In this document: piece by piece, positions 7,356 through 17,282 of the stretch
How positions within the stretch are numbered: the stretch's first letter is position 1
Layout: each line of letters begins with the position of its first letter
From: Sphingorhabdus sp. EL138
GTDB taxonomy: Bacteria > Pseudomonadota > Alphaproteobacteria > Sphingomonadales > Sphingomonadaceae
Reading direction: 5' to 3'
Length of the DNA stretch: 44,266 bases
Assembly: GCF_945890115.1 (NCBI RefSeq)
Contig: NZ_CAMDCK010000020.1
Location: forward strand, 1 to 44,266
Translations under genes and position numbers: made by a program
The notes under the pieces: model-generated
The model's input: only the letters and a program-made list of their open reading frames with translations
What the model was told of the DNA's origin: nothing
The model's database searches: none

Positions 7356-7916
7356 TTAATTCGCGGGGCCAAAGAACCGATCAGTGGCACGCGTCGGCAG
7401 ACCATCAATGCTTTGTGTTCTGGCCTTTGTCTTTTCGACCCATGTCGCAGGATCGGCCTGCGCATGATATTTGGTGAGCGTGTCGCGTTCACGTTCCAGC
7501 GTCATAAACGGCACGCCCCAGCCACAGCTGCCCTGAACACTTTCGACATCAATCAGGAAAATCTGACGCGTGCCGGGCAGAATCGTGAAATGCGCGGCAA
7601 GTGCTTCCCATTCGGCATCCTGCGGCAAAACCGGCCTGCCCTTGCCATAAATCCGCAAGATCAACGCCGGCCGGTCAAAGTCACAAAACATGATCGTGAT
7701 GCGCCCATCGGCAGCCAGATGGGCATGGGTTTCATTGCCTGACCCGCCCAAGTCCAGATAGGCAACGCATGAGGGCGAAAGCACCCGAAACGAATCATAC
7801 CCCTTTGGCGACAGGTTAATCCGGCCATCGGCGGCGGCAGTGGCGACGAAGAACACCGGCTGCTTGCCGATCATCTCAATCTGCTTGTCTGTGAGCGTAT
7901 CTGTAAAGTCAGCCAT
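7356..7916 (-). CDS. Pyridoxamine 5'-phosphate oxidase-family (FMN-binding split barrel) protein
   Basis: A 186-residue protein of the PPOX-like split-barrel superfamily, which binds FMN, F420 or heme. The N-terminal half shows the usual Q-P-V-F-F-V-A-T-A-A-A-D-G-R-I-N-L-S-P-K-G opening and a G-S-G-N-E-T-H-A-H-L cofactor region near 75. The C-terminal half is of the subgroup with a V-Q-G-S-C-G-W-G-V-P-F segment near 130. It is not pdxH itself. Substrate is unknown. The family is often involved in detoxifying reduction. Confidence 0.78.
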   Translation of the reverse strand: MADFTDTLTDKQIEMIGKQPVFFVATAAADGRINLSPKGYDSFRVLSPSCVAYLDLGGSGNETHAHLAADGRITIMFCDFDRPALILRIYGKGRPVLPQDAEWEALAAHFTILPGTRQIFLIDVESVQGSCGWGVPFMTLERERDTLTKYHAQADPATWVEKTKARTQSIDGLPTRATDRFFGPAN

Positions 7917-8012
7917 GCACAGGTTCTGACGGATTAGCGGCGTGAGCGCAACCTAACAGCGTCTGACTTTATTTGGCTCTGTTCGGCGAAGCGATGTCGT
8001 GACCGGTGGTTG

Positions 8013-9440
8013 TTACCCCGCCGTCCCGCCCACTGTAAGCGCGCTCACTAAAGTCGTGGGTTGCCCGACGCCTGCAGGCACGCTTTGCCCCGCCTTGCCG
8101 CAGACGCCAACGCCTTCATCCAGCGCCATGTCATTGCCAAGACCGATGATCTTGTTGAGCGCGGTTGGGCCATCGCCAATCAGGGTCGCGCCCTTGATCG
8201 GGTCGCCCAGCTTGCCGTTCTTGACCAAATAAGCTTCGGTGCAGCTAAACACGAATTTGCCCGACACGATGTCGACTTGGCCGCCGCCAAAGCTTTTGGC
8301 GAAAATGCCGTTTTTGACGCGGCTCAAAAGTTCAGCAGGGTCGTCGTTGCCGCTGCGCATGAAGGTGTTGGTCATGCGCGGCATCGGTGCATGAGCAAAG
8401 CTTTCGCGGCGGCCATTGCCGGTGGGCTCCACACCCATCAGGCGCGCGTTCATGCGGTCCTGCATATAGGCGCGCAATATGCCATCTTCGATCAGGACAT
8501 TTTCCTGAGTCGGCGTGCCTTCATCATCAATAGACAGCGACCCACGGCGGTTCTGCATCGTGCCATCATCGACCACAGTGACGCCGGGCGCAGCAACGCG
8601 CTGCCCAATCTTGCCGGAAAAGGCGCTGCTGCCCTTGCGGTTGAAATCGCCTTCCAAGCCATGGCCGACTGCCTCATGCAACAACACGCCGGGCCAGCCG
8701 GGACCAAGCAACACGGTCATTTCGCCGGCGGGCGCAGCGACCGAGCGCAAATTGGTCAGCGCCTGCGCCAGTGCGACGTCAATCGCATGTTCCCATTCAT
8801 GCTCTTCAAATAATTTGTCATATAGATAGCGCCCGCCAAACCCATAGCTTCCGGTTTCGCGGCGTTCACCATCTTGCGCGACGATCGCGACATTGAGACG
8901 CACCAAAGGCCGAACATCGGTGGCGACAAAACCATCGGCGCGGACGATTTCAACCACGCTCCAGCTACCCGACAGGCTGACGCTGACTTGGGCAACGCGC
9001 GGGTCACGGGCGCGGGCGGCGGCGTCGATTTGCTGACACAAAGCAACCTTTTGCGCAAAGGGCACCAGCTCCAACGGGTTGCCATCGGTGTATAAATGCC
9101 GGTTGTTCTGGCGTGGCGGTGGCGCGGGTTGATCCTTGGCTGGATCGAGCAGCTTCAGCGTTTCACCCGCGCGGCGAATCGCGGCCTCGCTCATGTCATT
9201 GGCATGGCTGAACCCCGTCATCTCACCCGAAACGCCGCGCAGGCCAAAGCCTGAACCTGTCGAATAATCGGCCATTTTCAGGCGGCCATCGTCAAAGCCA
9301 AAGCTCTCGGTCGCGCTATATTGCAAATATAACTCGCCATCATCGCACGCCTTCAGCGCGTCCCGCGTAATACGCTGCGCTGCGTCAGGGTCGAGCAGGC
9401 CGGGTTGATAGAGATAAGAGCGTGGGTCTGTATAAGTCAT
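8013..9440 (-). CDS. tldD: Metalloprotease TldD
   Basis: Zinc metalloprotease of the TldD/PmbA family; with TldE it degrades unfolded peptides and matures microcin-type peptides in characterised bacteria. Length is 475 residues with the start at 9440, the family norm. The H-E-A-V-G-H zinc motif (near 250), the G-S-G-F-G-L-R segment near 65 and the C-terminal G-K-A-G-Q-S are present. A longer in-frame extension upstream to 10079 runs antisense through tgt and the repeat region and is not real. The partner pmbA/tldE is not in this window. Confidence 0.95.
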   Translation of the reverse strand: MTYTDPRSYLYQPGLLDPDAAQRITRDALKACDDGELYLQYSATESFGFDDGRLKMADYSTGSGFGLRGVSGEMTGFSHANDMSEAAIRRAGETLKLLDPAKDQPAPPPRQNNRHLYTDGNPLELVPFAQKVALCQQIDAAARARDPRVAQVSVSLSGSWSVVEIVRADGFVATDVRPLVRLNVAIVAQDGERRETGSYGFGGRYLYDKLFEEHEWEHAIDVALAQALTNLRSVAAPAGEMTVLLGPGWPGVLLHEAVGHGLEGDFNRKGSSAFSGKIGQRVAAPGVTVVDDGTMQNRRGSLSIDDEGTPTQENVLIEDGILRAYMQDRMNARLMGVEPTGNGRRESFAHAPMPRMTNTFMRSGNDDPAELLSRVKNGIFAKSFGGGQVDIVSGKFVFSCTEAYLVKNGKLGDPIKGATLIGDGPTALNKIIGLGNDMALDEGVGVCGKAGQSVPAGVGQPTTLVSALTVGGTAG

Positions 9441-9491
9441 TTTGCGTATATGGGACGGCGCGGCGGCGGTTGAAAGGATAATTTGTATATT

Positions 9492-9636
9492 CCTCCCCAT
9501 CGACTTGCGATGGGGAGGTGGCAGTCGAAGCGTTGAGCTTCGAATGACGGAGGGGCCTCTTACCGTTGAAAGCCCCTCGGTCACGCTTTCACTGCGTTCC
9601 AGCGCGCCACCTCCCCATCGACTTGCGATGGGGAGG
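9492..9636. repeat. Paired intergenic palindromes, CCTCCCCATCG family
   Basis: Two identical 27-base hairpins (9492-9518 and 9610-9636) each have an 11-bp stem CCTCCCCATCG/CGATGGGGAGG and loop ACTTG. The DNA between them carries GGTGGCAG and GACGGAGGGG words that recur in the 41461-41590 element. They fill the divergent gap between tldD and tgt. Confidence 0.85.
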
Positions 9637-9698
9637 ATTATACGTCTTCCGCTCCTCCAAACGCAAAGTTGGTTTTCTCCAACGCAATACCCCCCTAG

Positions 9699-10835
<1,137 letters not shown>

Positions 10836-10853
10836 GCTTATGTGACCTGCATT

Positions 10854-11029
10854 GTCATTCCCGCGAAAGCGGGGGCAGCGGACTGCCGAAAAACAATCTG
10901 TGGCTTTGCCACACCAAGCCTCGTCATTCCCGCATAGGCGGGAATCCAACTCCTAACCTTTACATTCTAAAGCTCCGTCCGCAGAAACCGCCAACTCGGG
11001 AGTTGGATTCCCGCCTGCGCGGGAATGAC
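10854..11029. repeat. Three copies of the GTCATTCCCGC repeat, two as a long inverted pair
   Basis: Copy A (10854-10873) and copy B (from 10923) read GTCATTCCCGC followed by GCGGG. Copy C (10999-11029) is on the other strand. B and C form a 31-base inverted repeat with two mismatches and a 45-base loop. The RNA from tgt into glnE would fold here, giving a possible transcription brake or mRNA stabiliser. GGAGG of the glnE ribosome site follows at 11043. Confidence 0.85.
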
Positions 11030-11055
11030 GAAAGCTATTTAGTGGAGGTTCGGTT

Positions 11056-13740
11056 ATGAGCAACGTGGAAGACGCCATCGCCCGTGTGCAAGCCAACAGC
11101 CCGTTTCTGTCTGGCCTGATCGACCGCAACGCTGACCTTATGCCGATGATCGAGGCGGGCGACTTCGACGCGGCGCTTGCCCGCGCCCTTGCCCGCAGCG
11201 CAGGGTCGGTCGGCACGGCATTGCGCAAGCAGCGGCAAGGCGTTGCTTTGGTTACCGCTATTGCCGACCTATCGGGCATCTGGGACCTCACCCGCGTCAC
11301 GCACATCCTCTCCGACTTTGCGGACCATGCCTTAGATCAAGCCATTGCCGCCGCCATTGAGGAACGCGTGCCGGGTGCACCCAACCAAGGCTTTGCCGTC
11401 ATCGCTTTGGGCAAGCATGGCGGGCGGGAGTTGAATTATTCGTCGGATATTGACCCGATATTCCTGTTCGATCCCAAGACGCTGCCCCACCGCGAGCGCG
11501 ATGATGTGGCCGAAGCGGCGGTGCGTTATGGTAGGCGCGTCATTGAAATGCTCTCCGCACTTGACGGGGATGGCTATGTCTTTCGCGTCGACATGCGGTT
11601 GCGGCCATCGCCGGAGGTCAGCCCCATCGTTCTGCCAGTGGAGGCAGCTATCGGCTATTATGAATCGTCCGCTTTGGCGTGGGAGCAAGCGGCGTTCATC
11701 CGATCACGGGTGAGTTCCGGCGACCGCGCGCTGGGCGAGTATTTCCTGAATGCCATTCAGCCGTTCATCTGGCGCAAATCGCTCGATTTTGGGCAGTTGA
11801 AGAATATCACCGCGATGACCGCCCAAATCCGGGACCATTATGCCAAGGGGCAGACAATGGGGCTGGGGTTCGACCTGAAGCGTGGCCATGGCGGCATTCG
11901 CGAGTGCGAATTCTTCGCCCAAGCGCATCAGCTTATCCACGGCGGCCGCGACCCTTTGTTGCGCGTCGCCGACACACGCGCCGCCTTAACAGCGCTGGCG
12001 GCGGCTGGACCGATCAGCGCGCAAGAGGCGGAGACCTTGTCCTCGGCTTATACGCAGTTGCGGATGTTCGAACATCGCTTGCAAATGCACAGTGACCGGC
12101 AAACGCATGAGATACCCGCCAATCGCGACACCGCCGATGCTGTCGCGCGATTACATGGCCTTCATGATGCCGACGCATTGATTGCGGCGATTGCACCGAT
12201 CACGGCTTTGGTTGCCGCCATCTATGACCGCATGGTCGATGCAGGGGGCAGTGATGGGCCGCGTTTGGCGGACGAAGGTCTCCCGCTAGAGGAACAGCTC
12301 ACCGATCTCGGTTATGCTAACCCTGCTGCGGTGATGCAGCGATTGGCCCGCTGGCGCAGCGGCAAAATCCGCGCGATCCGCAGCCCATCGGCGCGTGATG
12401 CATTTGAGGCGGTGTTGCCCGCGATCATGGCGGCGCTTGCGCAAGCACCCGATTCGGACCGCGCCATCGCCCGTTTCGACAATATGATTGAGGGGATGCC
12501 CAGCGCGATCAACGTCTTCCGCTTGCTGGAAGCGCGTCCCGGCCTTGTGCAACTGGTTGCAGATATCTTGAGCTACGCGCCGACTTTGGCCGACGATTTG
12601 GGCCGGCAAAGCCGATATTTGGATGCGTTGATCGATACCAGCGCCATGCATTTGCCCGGCGACGTGTCGGCATTGCAGGACGCGATGCAGCGCCGGATTG
12701 GCAATGCTGATTATCAATCCACCCTCGACATTGTGCGCGATTATGTGGGCGAAAAACGCTTTGCGCTGGGCGTGCAGTTGATTGAGGGGCGCAGCGACGC
12801 GCTGGCGATTGCGCAAGCTTATGCGCATTTGGCAGAGGCGTCATTGGAGACGCTGACGACGGCAACGGTAAATGAATTTGAAAAGGCACATGGCAAGATT
12901 GTGGGCGGCGAGCTGATCATTCTCGCGCTCGGCAGGCTTGGGGGTGAGGCGTTGACCCACGCATCGGACTTGGACATCATCCTGCTGTTCACGGGCGACC
13001 ATCTGGCGGAGTCCGATGGACCGCGCGCGTTGGGCGCGACGCAATATTTTAACCGGCTGGCGCAACGGGTGATTGCCGCGATGTCCGTGGCGACGGCCTC
13101 GGGCGCTTTATATGAGATTGACACACGCCTTCGGCCATCGGGTGCCGATGGGCTGTTGTGCGCGTCGGTTAAAAGCTTCGACCAATATCAACGGGAAAAT
13201 GCATGGACCTGGGAGCATATGGCGCTCACCCGGGCGCGCGTGCTTTTTGGATCCGCAGGCGCGCGCGGCCAAGTCGCCGAAATCATCCGCGATGTTTTGC
13301 ATACGCAACGCGACGGCGATAAGCTGCGCCACGATATTGCGAAGATGCGCAAGGATATGGCCGCGCATAAACCCCCAAAGGGGGTATTGGATGTAAAGCT
13401 GCTGCCCGGCGGATTGGTGGATATGGAGTTCATCATTCACGCGCTGCAGTTGGAAACACATGACGGCATGCAGCCGCAGCTTGGCCCGGCGATTGACGCG
13501 TTGGCGGCGGCGGGGCACTTACAAGCTGACTTTGCCAAGGCATTTGCCTTGATGGCGCGGTTGTTGGTCATGGTGCGCCTGATCGCGCCCGATTGCGCTG
13601 CCCCGCCCGAAGCGGCGCAATATTTGATTGCGCACAGCTTAGGCTTTGACGATTGGGATGGGTTAACACGCGCGCTTAGGGATTATCGCGGGGTTGTCAT
13701 AAGCCAATGGCACAGCCTATTTGGACCCCGCGATTTTTGA
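11056..13740 (+). CDS. glnE: Bifunctional glutamine synthetase adenylyltransferase/adenylyl-removing enzyme
   Basis: Switches glutamine synthetase off by adenylylation and on by phosphorolytic removal, under PII control. Length is 894 residues, slightly shorter than the enterobacterial enzyme. Two nucleotidyltransferase domains are seen: G-K-H-G-G-R-E-L-N-Y-S-S-D-I-D near 119-133 (adenylyl removal) and G-R-L-G-G-E-A-L-T-H-A-S-D-L-D near 625-640 (adenylylation), each followed by its regulatory helical domain. GGAGG lies 8 bases before the ATG. The bcp gene follows by 14 bases. With glnK-amtB 5 kb away the window carries much of the nitrogen control circuit. Confidence 0.96.
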   Translation: MSNVEDAIARVQANSPFLSGLIDRNADLMPMIEAGDFDAALARALARSAGSVGTALRKQRQGVALVTAIADLSGIWDLTRVTHILSDFADHALDQAIAAAIEERVPGAPNQGFAVIALGKHGGRELNYSSDIDPIFLFDPKTLPHRERDDVAEAAVRYGRRVIEMLSALDGDGYVFRVDMRLRPSPEVSPIVLPVEAAIGYYESSALAWEQAAFIRSRVSSGDRALGEYFLNAIQPFIWRKSLDFGQLKNITAMTAQIRDHYAKGQTMGLGFDLKRGHGGIRECEFFAQAHQLIHGGRDPLLRVADTRAALTALAAAGPISAQEAETLSSAYTQLRMFEHRLQMHSDRQTHEIPANRDTADAVARLHGLHDADALIAAIAPITALVAAIYDRMVDAGGSDGPRLADEGLPLEEQLTDLGYANPAAVMQRLARWRSGKIRAIRSPSARDAFEAVLPAIMAALAQAPDSDRAIARFDNMIEGMPSAINVFRLLEARPGLVQLVADILSYAPTLADDLGRQSRYLDALIDTSAMHLPGDVSALQDAMQRRIGNADYQSTLDIVRDYVGEKRFALGVQLIEGRSDALAIAQAYAHLAEASLETLTTATVNEFEKAHGKIVGGELIILALGRLGGEALTHASDLDIILLFTGDHLAESDGPRALGATQYFNRLAQRVIAAMSVATASGALYEIDTRLRPSGADGLLCASVKSFDQYQRENAWTWEHMALTRARVLFGSAGARGQVAEIIRDVLHTQRDGDKLRHDIAKMRKDMAAHKPPKGVLDVKLLPGGLVDMEFIIHALQLETHDGMQPQLGPAIDALAAAGHLQADFAKAFALMARLLVMVRLIAPDCAAPPEAAQYLIAHSLGFDDWDGLTRALRDYRGVVISQWHSLFGPRDF

Positions 13741-13754
13741 AAAGGAATAAGAAG

Positions 13755-14213
13755 ATGACCGATATCAACGACACGCTGCCCCACGTGACCGTCGCGGATA
13801 GCGCAGGCAATCCAGTCAATCTGGCGGCGCTTCCCGGCCCGTTTGTGCTGTATTTCTACCCCAAAGCCGACACGCCCGGCTGCACCAATGAGGCGAAGGA
13901 TTTTACCGAATTAGCAGCCGAATTTGCAGCGCTAAATTGCCCCGTTTACGGCATGTCGAAGGACAAGCCCGCCAAGCTCGCCAAATTTGCAGCGAAATAT
14001 GAACTGGACGTCCATTTGCTATCGGACGAAGCCAGCGATGCCACCGAACAAATGGGCGCTTGGGTCGAAAAATCCATGTATGGCAAACTTTATATGGGCA
14101 TTGACCGGTCGACCTATCTGATCGGCAAGGACGGCAAAGTGGCGCAGGTCTGGCGCAAGGTGAAGGTTAAGGACCATGCGGCAGAAGTGTTGGCGGCGGC
14201 AAAGGCGTTATAG
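13755..14213 (+). CDS. bcp: Thioredoxin-dependent peroxiredoxin (BCP/PrxQ type)
   Basis: Reduces hydrogen and organic peroxides. Length is 152 residues. The peroxidatic cysteine is in D-T-P-G-C-T-N-E-A (near 46). The second cysteine five residues on, used by E. coli BCP, is an alanine here, so this is a one-Cys type or uses another resolving thiol (a Cys near 64 is present). The start at 13755 follows AAGGAATAAGAAG and gives M-T-D-I-N-D-T-L-P. An upstream ATG inside glnE is rejected. It is likely cotranscribed with glnE. Confidence 0.94.
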   Translation: MTDINDTLPHVTVADSAGNPVNLAALPGPFVLYFYPKADTPGCTNEAKDFTELAAEFAALNCPVYGMSKDKPAKLAKFAAKYELDVHLLSDEASDATEQMGAWVEKSMYGKLYMGIDRSTYLIGKDGKVAQVWRKVKVKDHAAEVLAAAKAL

Positions 14214-14537
14214 GCGTCTGCCGTTGAAAGGCACCGCGAACATGCGGCGGGCATAAGCCGAATCTCTTTCATCATGTGCAGTGCAGCCGGAACAAAGCCG
14301 CGCTGGCCGCGTTAAAAACATCGGTAAACCGTCATTTTGCCAGCCGCCACAGCCTTGATTCAACGACTCAACGTGTTTGAGCGGCGGCTTATCCCGCGAT
14401 TATTGCACAGATGTTGCAATCGTTTGAGCCATCGGACACCAGCCTTGTCATGAGAAGTGGGCAGATCATCTGCCTTGGTCCAATTTCGGGGCTGCGCCAA
14501 AATCGGTGCGGGTCGCAACAACAAGGTAACGAGACAC
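14214..14537. other. Gap before the second M23 gene with two operator-like inverted repeats
   Basis: ATTGCA-N7-TGCAAT lies at 14402-14420, and the 15-base GGCAGATCATCTGCC at 14460-14474. No promoter fits cleanly. No terminator with a T-run is seen after bcp. No small gene is evident. Confidence 0.4.
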
Positions 14538-15269
14538 ATGGTATCCAGCGCTTTGGCTTCGTGCCAATCCCTGATCCTGAAAGCTGCCTCCGCGATTGGC
14601 ATCTTGGTCGCTGTTGCAGCCGGAACGCCTGCTATGGCAAATTCGTCCGCCGCGTCCTCTGACACTTTCCGTATTTCACCCGAAGATTTGAAGGCCAACC
14701 AAACCGCTCTTGGCGTTTCGGACCCTGAATTTCGGGCATTGAACGATAATTGGGGCCGCATCAACGGCACCGTTCATAAAATTGAGGTTGCCGTTCCTTC
14801 GATCAACCCTGTTGAGACTATGAAATTCTCCAGTGGTTACGGATATCGCAATGCACCCACACGTGGCGCAAGCCGCAACCACAAGGGCATTGATATTCCC
14901 GGTCCTGTGGGCACGCCTATTTTTGCAACTGCGGACGGCACCATTGGCCGCGCCGAATGGGTTGGGGGCTATGGCAAATTTGTTGAAGTCAACCATGGCA
15001 ACGCGGTGCAAACCCGTTACGGCCATCTGTCGGCGATGAACGTGACGCCCGGCCAACGCATCCGCAAGGGCGATATTGTTGGCTATATGGGCTCAACTGG
15101 CCGCTCGACTGGAAGCCATCTGCATTATGAAGTGCGCATCGCTGGTGAGGCGATCAATCCGATTGCTTTCTTGGCCCCGCAGCAATCAGACCCGAGCGGC
15201 GCAAAATTCTTGCTTGCCGCGAAAACTGCTGATAGCAAAGCCATTGGCGGACCTGCTGAAGGCGAGTAA
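14538..15269 (+). CDS. Secreted M23-family peptidoglycan endopeptidase
   Basis: A 243-residue periplasmic LytM-type protein. It has a signal peptide (hydrophobic A-I-G-I-L-V-A-V-A-A-G, cut after T-P-A-M-A near residue 35). The M23 domain (about 95-220) keeps N-H-K-G-I-D, R-Y-G-H-L-S and H-L-H-Y-E-V, so zinc ligands and the catalytic histidine are intact. Its C-terminal domain closely resembles that of the M23 protein at 2110 (both contain G-S-T-G-R-S-T-G-S-H-L-H), suggesting ancient duplication. The start at 14538 is preferred because it places the signal peptide at the N-terminus; an in-frame ATG at 14457 adds 27 unlikely residues. Confidence 0.9.
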   Translation: MVSSALASCQSLILKAASAIGILVAVAAGTPAMANSSAASSDTFRISPEDLKANQTALGVSDPEFRALNDNWGRINGTVHKIEVAVPSINPVETMKFSSGYGYRNAPTRGASRNHKGIDIPGPVGTPIFATADGTIGRAEWVGGYGKFVEVNHGNAVQTRYGHLSAMNVTPGQRIRKGDIVGYMGSTGRSTGSHLHYEVRIAGEAINPIAFLAPQQSDPSGAKFLLAAKTADSKAIGGPAEGE

Positions 15270-15377
15270 GCGGACAGGCTAACGCATCACCTTTGGGAGA
15301 GGGTGTAATCTTGGGGGCTGGCATCGGAAACTTTGCCGCCCCTTTTCTTTATGTGTGGCATCGCCTACATGACATGT

Positions 15378-15728
15378 ATGACCGACACTGAAGTCATTTC
15401 CATGACCCCCATCTCCATGACACCAAACGCCGCGCGCCGCGTGGCCGAAATCGCGATCAAATTGGGCAAAGAGCCCGTGCTGCGCCTGTCCGTGGAAGGC
15501 GGCGGTTGTTCGGGCTTTCAATATCGCTTTGGCTTGGCCGAATCGATTGAGGCCGACGACATTAGGGCGCAGGGCGACGGCGCTTCGCTGGTTGTGGACC
15601 CCATAAGCCTTGATCTCGTACGCGGATCAGCGGTGGACTTCGTTGAATCGCTTGGCGGCAAAAGCTTCAAGGTGACAAACCCGCAAGCCCAAGCCGGTTG
15701 CGGCTGTGGATCCAGCTTTTCGGTTTAA
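15378..15728 (+). CDS. erpA: Iron-sulfur cluster insertion protein, ErpA/IscA (HesB) type
   Basis: A-type carrier that delivers Fe-S clusters to apoproteins. About 116 residues. The three ligating cysteines are in G-G-G-C-S-G-F-Q-Y and A-G-C-G-C-G-S-S-F-S-V at the C-terminus. D-P-I-S-L-D-L-V-R-G-S between them is typical of ErpA. The start is uncertain: ATGs at 15378, 15402 and 15417 are in frame and none has a clear Shine-Dalgarno; the protein core begins at M-T-P-N-A-A. The symbol is by similarity to ErpA; IscA cannot be excluded. Confidence 0.9.
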   Translation: MTDTEVISMTPISMTPNAARRVAEIAIKLGKEPVLRLSVEGGGCSGFQYRFGLAESIEADDIRAQGDGASLVVDPISLDLVRGSAVDFVESLGGKSFKVTNPQAQAGCGCGSSFSV

Positions 15729-15730
15729 TC

Positions 15731-16020
15731 GAGTCTTCTTATCTTCGTGTCTTCGTGCGAACCTTCAAAGTTGTTTGGTTCGCACAAAGACACCAAGAGG
15801 CGATTCAGTGCGACAGCGGTTCACCGACTCGTCACCCTGAACTCATTTCAGGGTCCATTTCGCCCTTCAAGCTAGGCCTTTGCGGCTCGATGGATGCTGA
15901 ACCAAGTTGTGCGCTGCACGCCTTCGGCTCCAGCATGACGGCTTTAATGGGATATTGGTATCTTCGTGTCTTCGTGCGCACCAGAAACCCTTGATAGTTC
16001 GCACGAAGACATGAAGGCAT
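15731..16020. repeat. Repeat block: TCTTCGTG palindromes flanking a CCCTGAACT element
   Basis: TCTTCGTGTCTTCGTGCG occurs at about 15741 and 15960. Each copy faces an inverted partner: GGTTCGCAC at about 15777 with AGACACCAAGAGG, and GTTCGCACGAAGACATGAAGG at about 15998. Between them GTCACCCTGAACTCATTTCAGGGTCC (from about 15832) and CAGCATGACG (about 15933) form another inverted element. The whole 365-base gap between erpA and xthA is repeat DNA. Confidence 0.75.
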
Positions 16021-16094
16021 AAAGAAGCCAGCCACGCACAGCAGCAGCCCGAAAAACAGGTTCGTTATTCGCGTTTTCCAGCTAAAGCCAAACC

Positions 16095-16868
16095 ATGCGT
16101 ATTGCGACTTACAATATTAACGGCGTCAAGGCGCGCCTGCCCCGATTGCTCGAATGGCTGGAGGAAACACAGCCCGACATTGCCTGTTTGCAAGAGGTGA
16201 AGTCGCAGGATGAGGGCTTTCCCGTCGCGGACTTTGAACGCGCTGGCTATGGCGCGATCTGGCATGGGCAGAAATCGTTCAACGGCGTCGCCATCCTTGC
16301 GAAGGGTGCGCAGCCGATTGAGGCGCAGCGCACTTTGCCCGGCGATCCGTCGGACGAACATGCGCGTTATTTGGAGGCCGATATTTTCGGTATCCGCGTC
16401 GCGAGTATCTACCTGCCCAATGGTAACCCGCAACCCGGCCCCAAATTTGATTATAAGCTGGCGTGGATGCAACGGCTCTATGCCCGCGCGGCAGAACTGC
16501 TGGCGGCCGAAATCCCTGCGGTGTTAGCAGGCGACTATAATGTTATCCCCCATGCCCATGATATTTGGGCCCCGGCGGCGATGTTGGATGACGCGCTGCG
16601 TCAGCCCGAAAGCATCGCTGCCTATCGCGCGCTGCTGGGTCAGGGCTGGACCGACGCGCTCGCCACGCATTATCCGCAAGGCGGGGTGTGGACCTTTTGG
16701 GATTTTCAAGCCGGTGCATGGCAACGCGACCATGGCTTTCGCATCGACCATCTGTTGTTAAGCCCGGTCGTCGCCGATCGCTTAACCAGCTGCGGCGTCG
16801 ACAAGGAACATAGGGGCCGCGAAAAAGCCAGCGACCATGCGCCGACTTGGGTTGAGCTGGCGGACTAA
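16095..16868 (+). CDS. xthA: Exodeoxyribonuclease III
   Basis: Mg-dependent 3'-5' exonuclease and AP endonuclease in base-excision repair. Length is 257 residues, as expected. EEP motifs in order are A-T-Y-N-I-N-G-V-K, C-L-Q-E-V-K (near 35), Y-L-P-N-G-N (near 113), A-G-D-Y-N-V (near 150), D-F-Q (near 207), R-I-D-H-L-L-L-S (near 218) and S-D-H-A-P-T-W (near 248). All catalytic residues are kept. There is no clear ribosome site before the ATG. Confidence 0.95.
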   Translation: MRIATYNINGVKARLPRLLEWLEETQPDIACLQEVKSQDEGFPVADFERAGYGAIWHGQKSFNGVAILAKGAQPIEAQRTLPGDPSDEHARYLEADIFGIRVASIYLPNGNPQPGPKFDYKLAWMQRLYARAAELLAAEIPAVLAGDYNVIPHAHDIWAPAAMLDDALRQPESIAAYRALLGQGWTDALATHYPQGGVWTFWDFQAGAWQRDHGFRIDHLLLSPVVADRLTSCGVDKEHRGREKASDHAPTWVELAD

Positions 16869-16876
16869 AACAATCA

Positions 16877-16904
16877 TTGTAGCACTCGCTACATTTTGTT
16901 ATGA
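16877..16904 (+). promoter_or_regulatory. Candidate promoter overlapped by a 16-bp operator palindrome
   Basis: TTGTAG (16877-16882) and TTATGA (16899-16904) are 16 bases apart. TGTAGC-ACTC-GCTACA (16878-16893) covers the -35 and spacer, a position for repression. The spacing and size suit a TetR-family dimer, and a TetR gene lies just downstream. The 6-bp stem followed by TTTT might instead end xthA transcription. Confidence 0.4.
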
Positions 16905-16931
16905 AAATGCTCCAGTTTCAGGAGCCGAACC

Positions 16932-17282
16932 ATGACCTTGTTCCGCATATTTCTCGTCACCATCATTGCCGTTATTGGCGTCTATACCGCCATTGTCATC
17001 GCGAACCATGGCATAGGGCTATATCCGATTTTTTTCGGCGACATTGCGGACATGACATGGCCTGGGCAGTTTAATCTCGACTTTTTGGGTTTCCTCATAT
17101 TGTCCGGCGTCTGGGTCGCGTGGCGACATGCCTTTTCGGTGGGCGGACTAATCTTGGGATTTGCGGCGTTCAACCTTGGCGCGCCGTTTCTGGCGGCCTA
17201 TCTGCTTGTCGAAAGCGTCCGGCATAAAGGCGACAGCGCCGCCATTTTATTGGGCGAAGCGCGGGCCGCAAACCGGCGTTAA
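16932..17282 (+). CDS. Small membrane protein of unknown function
   Basis: I do not recognise this family. The 116 residues hold three hydrophobic segments: about 5-24, 47-62 and 67-92, the last long enough to be bent or doubled. An acidic, aromatic loop (F-F-G-D-I-A-D-M-T-W-P-G-Q-F) lies between the first two, and the C-terminus is charged. AGGAG lies 8 bases before the ATG. It is convergent with the TetR gene and the two stops share the four bases TTAA. The operator-like palindrome in its promoter suggests control by that regulator. Confidence 0.75.
   Translation: MTLFRIFLVTIIAVIGVYTAIVIANHGIGLYPIFFGDIADMTWPGQFNLDFLGFLILSGVWVAWRHAFSVGGLILGFAAFNLGAPFLAAYLLVESVRHKGDSAAILLGEARAANRR

Noticed and set aside
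15731-16020. CRISPR-like array
   Set aside because: Repeats are inverted, few and unequally spaced, with no regular spacers and no cas genes in the window.
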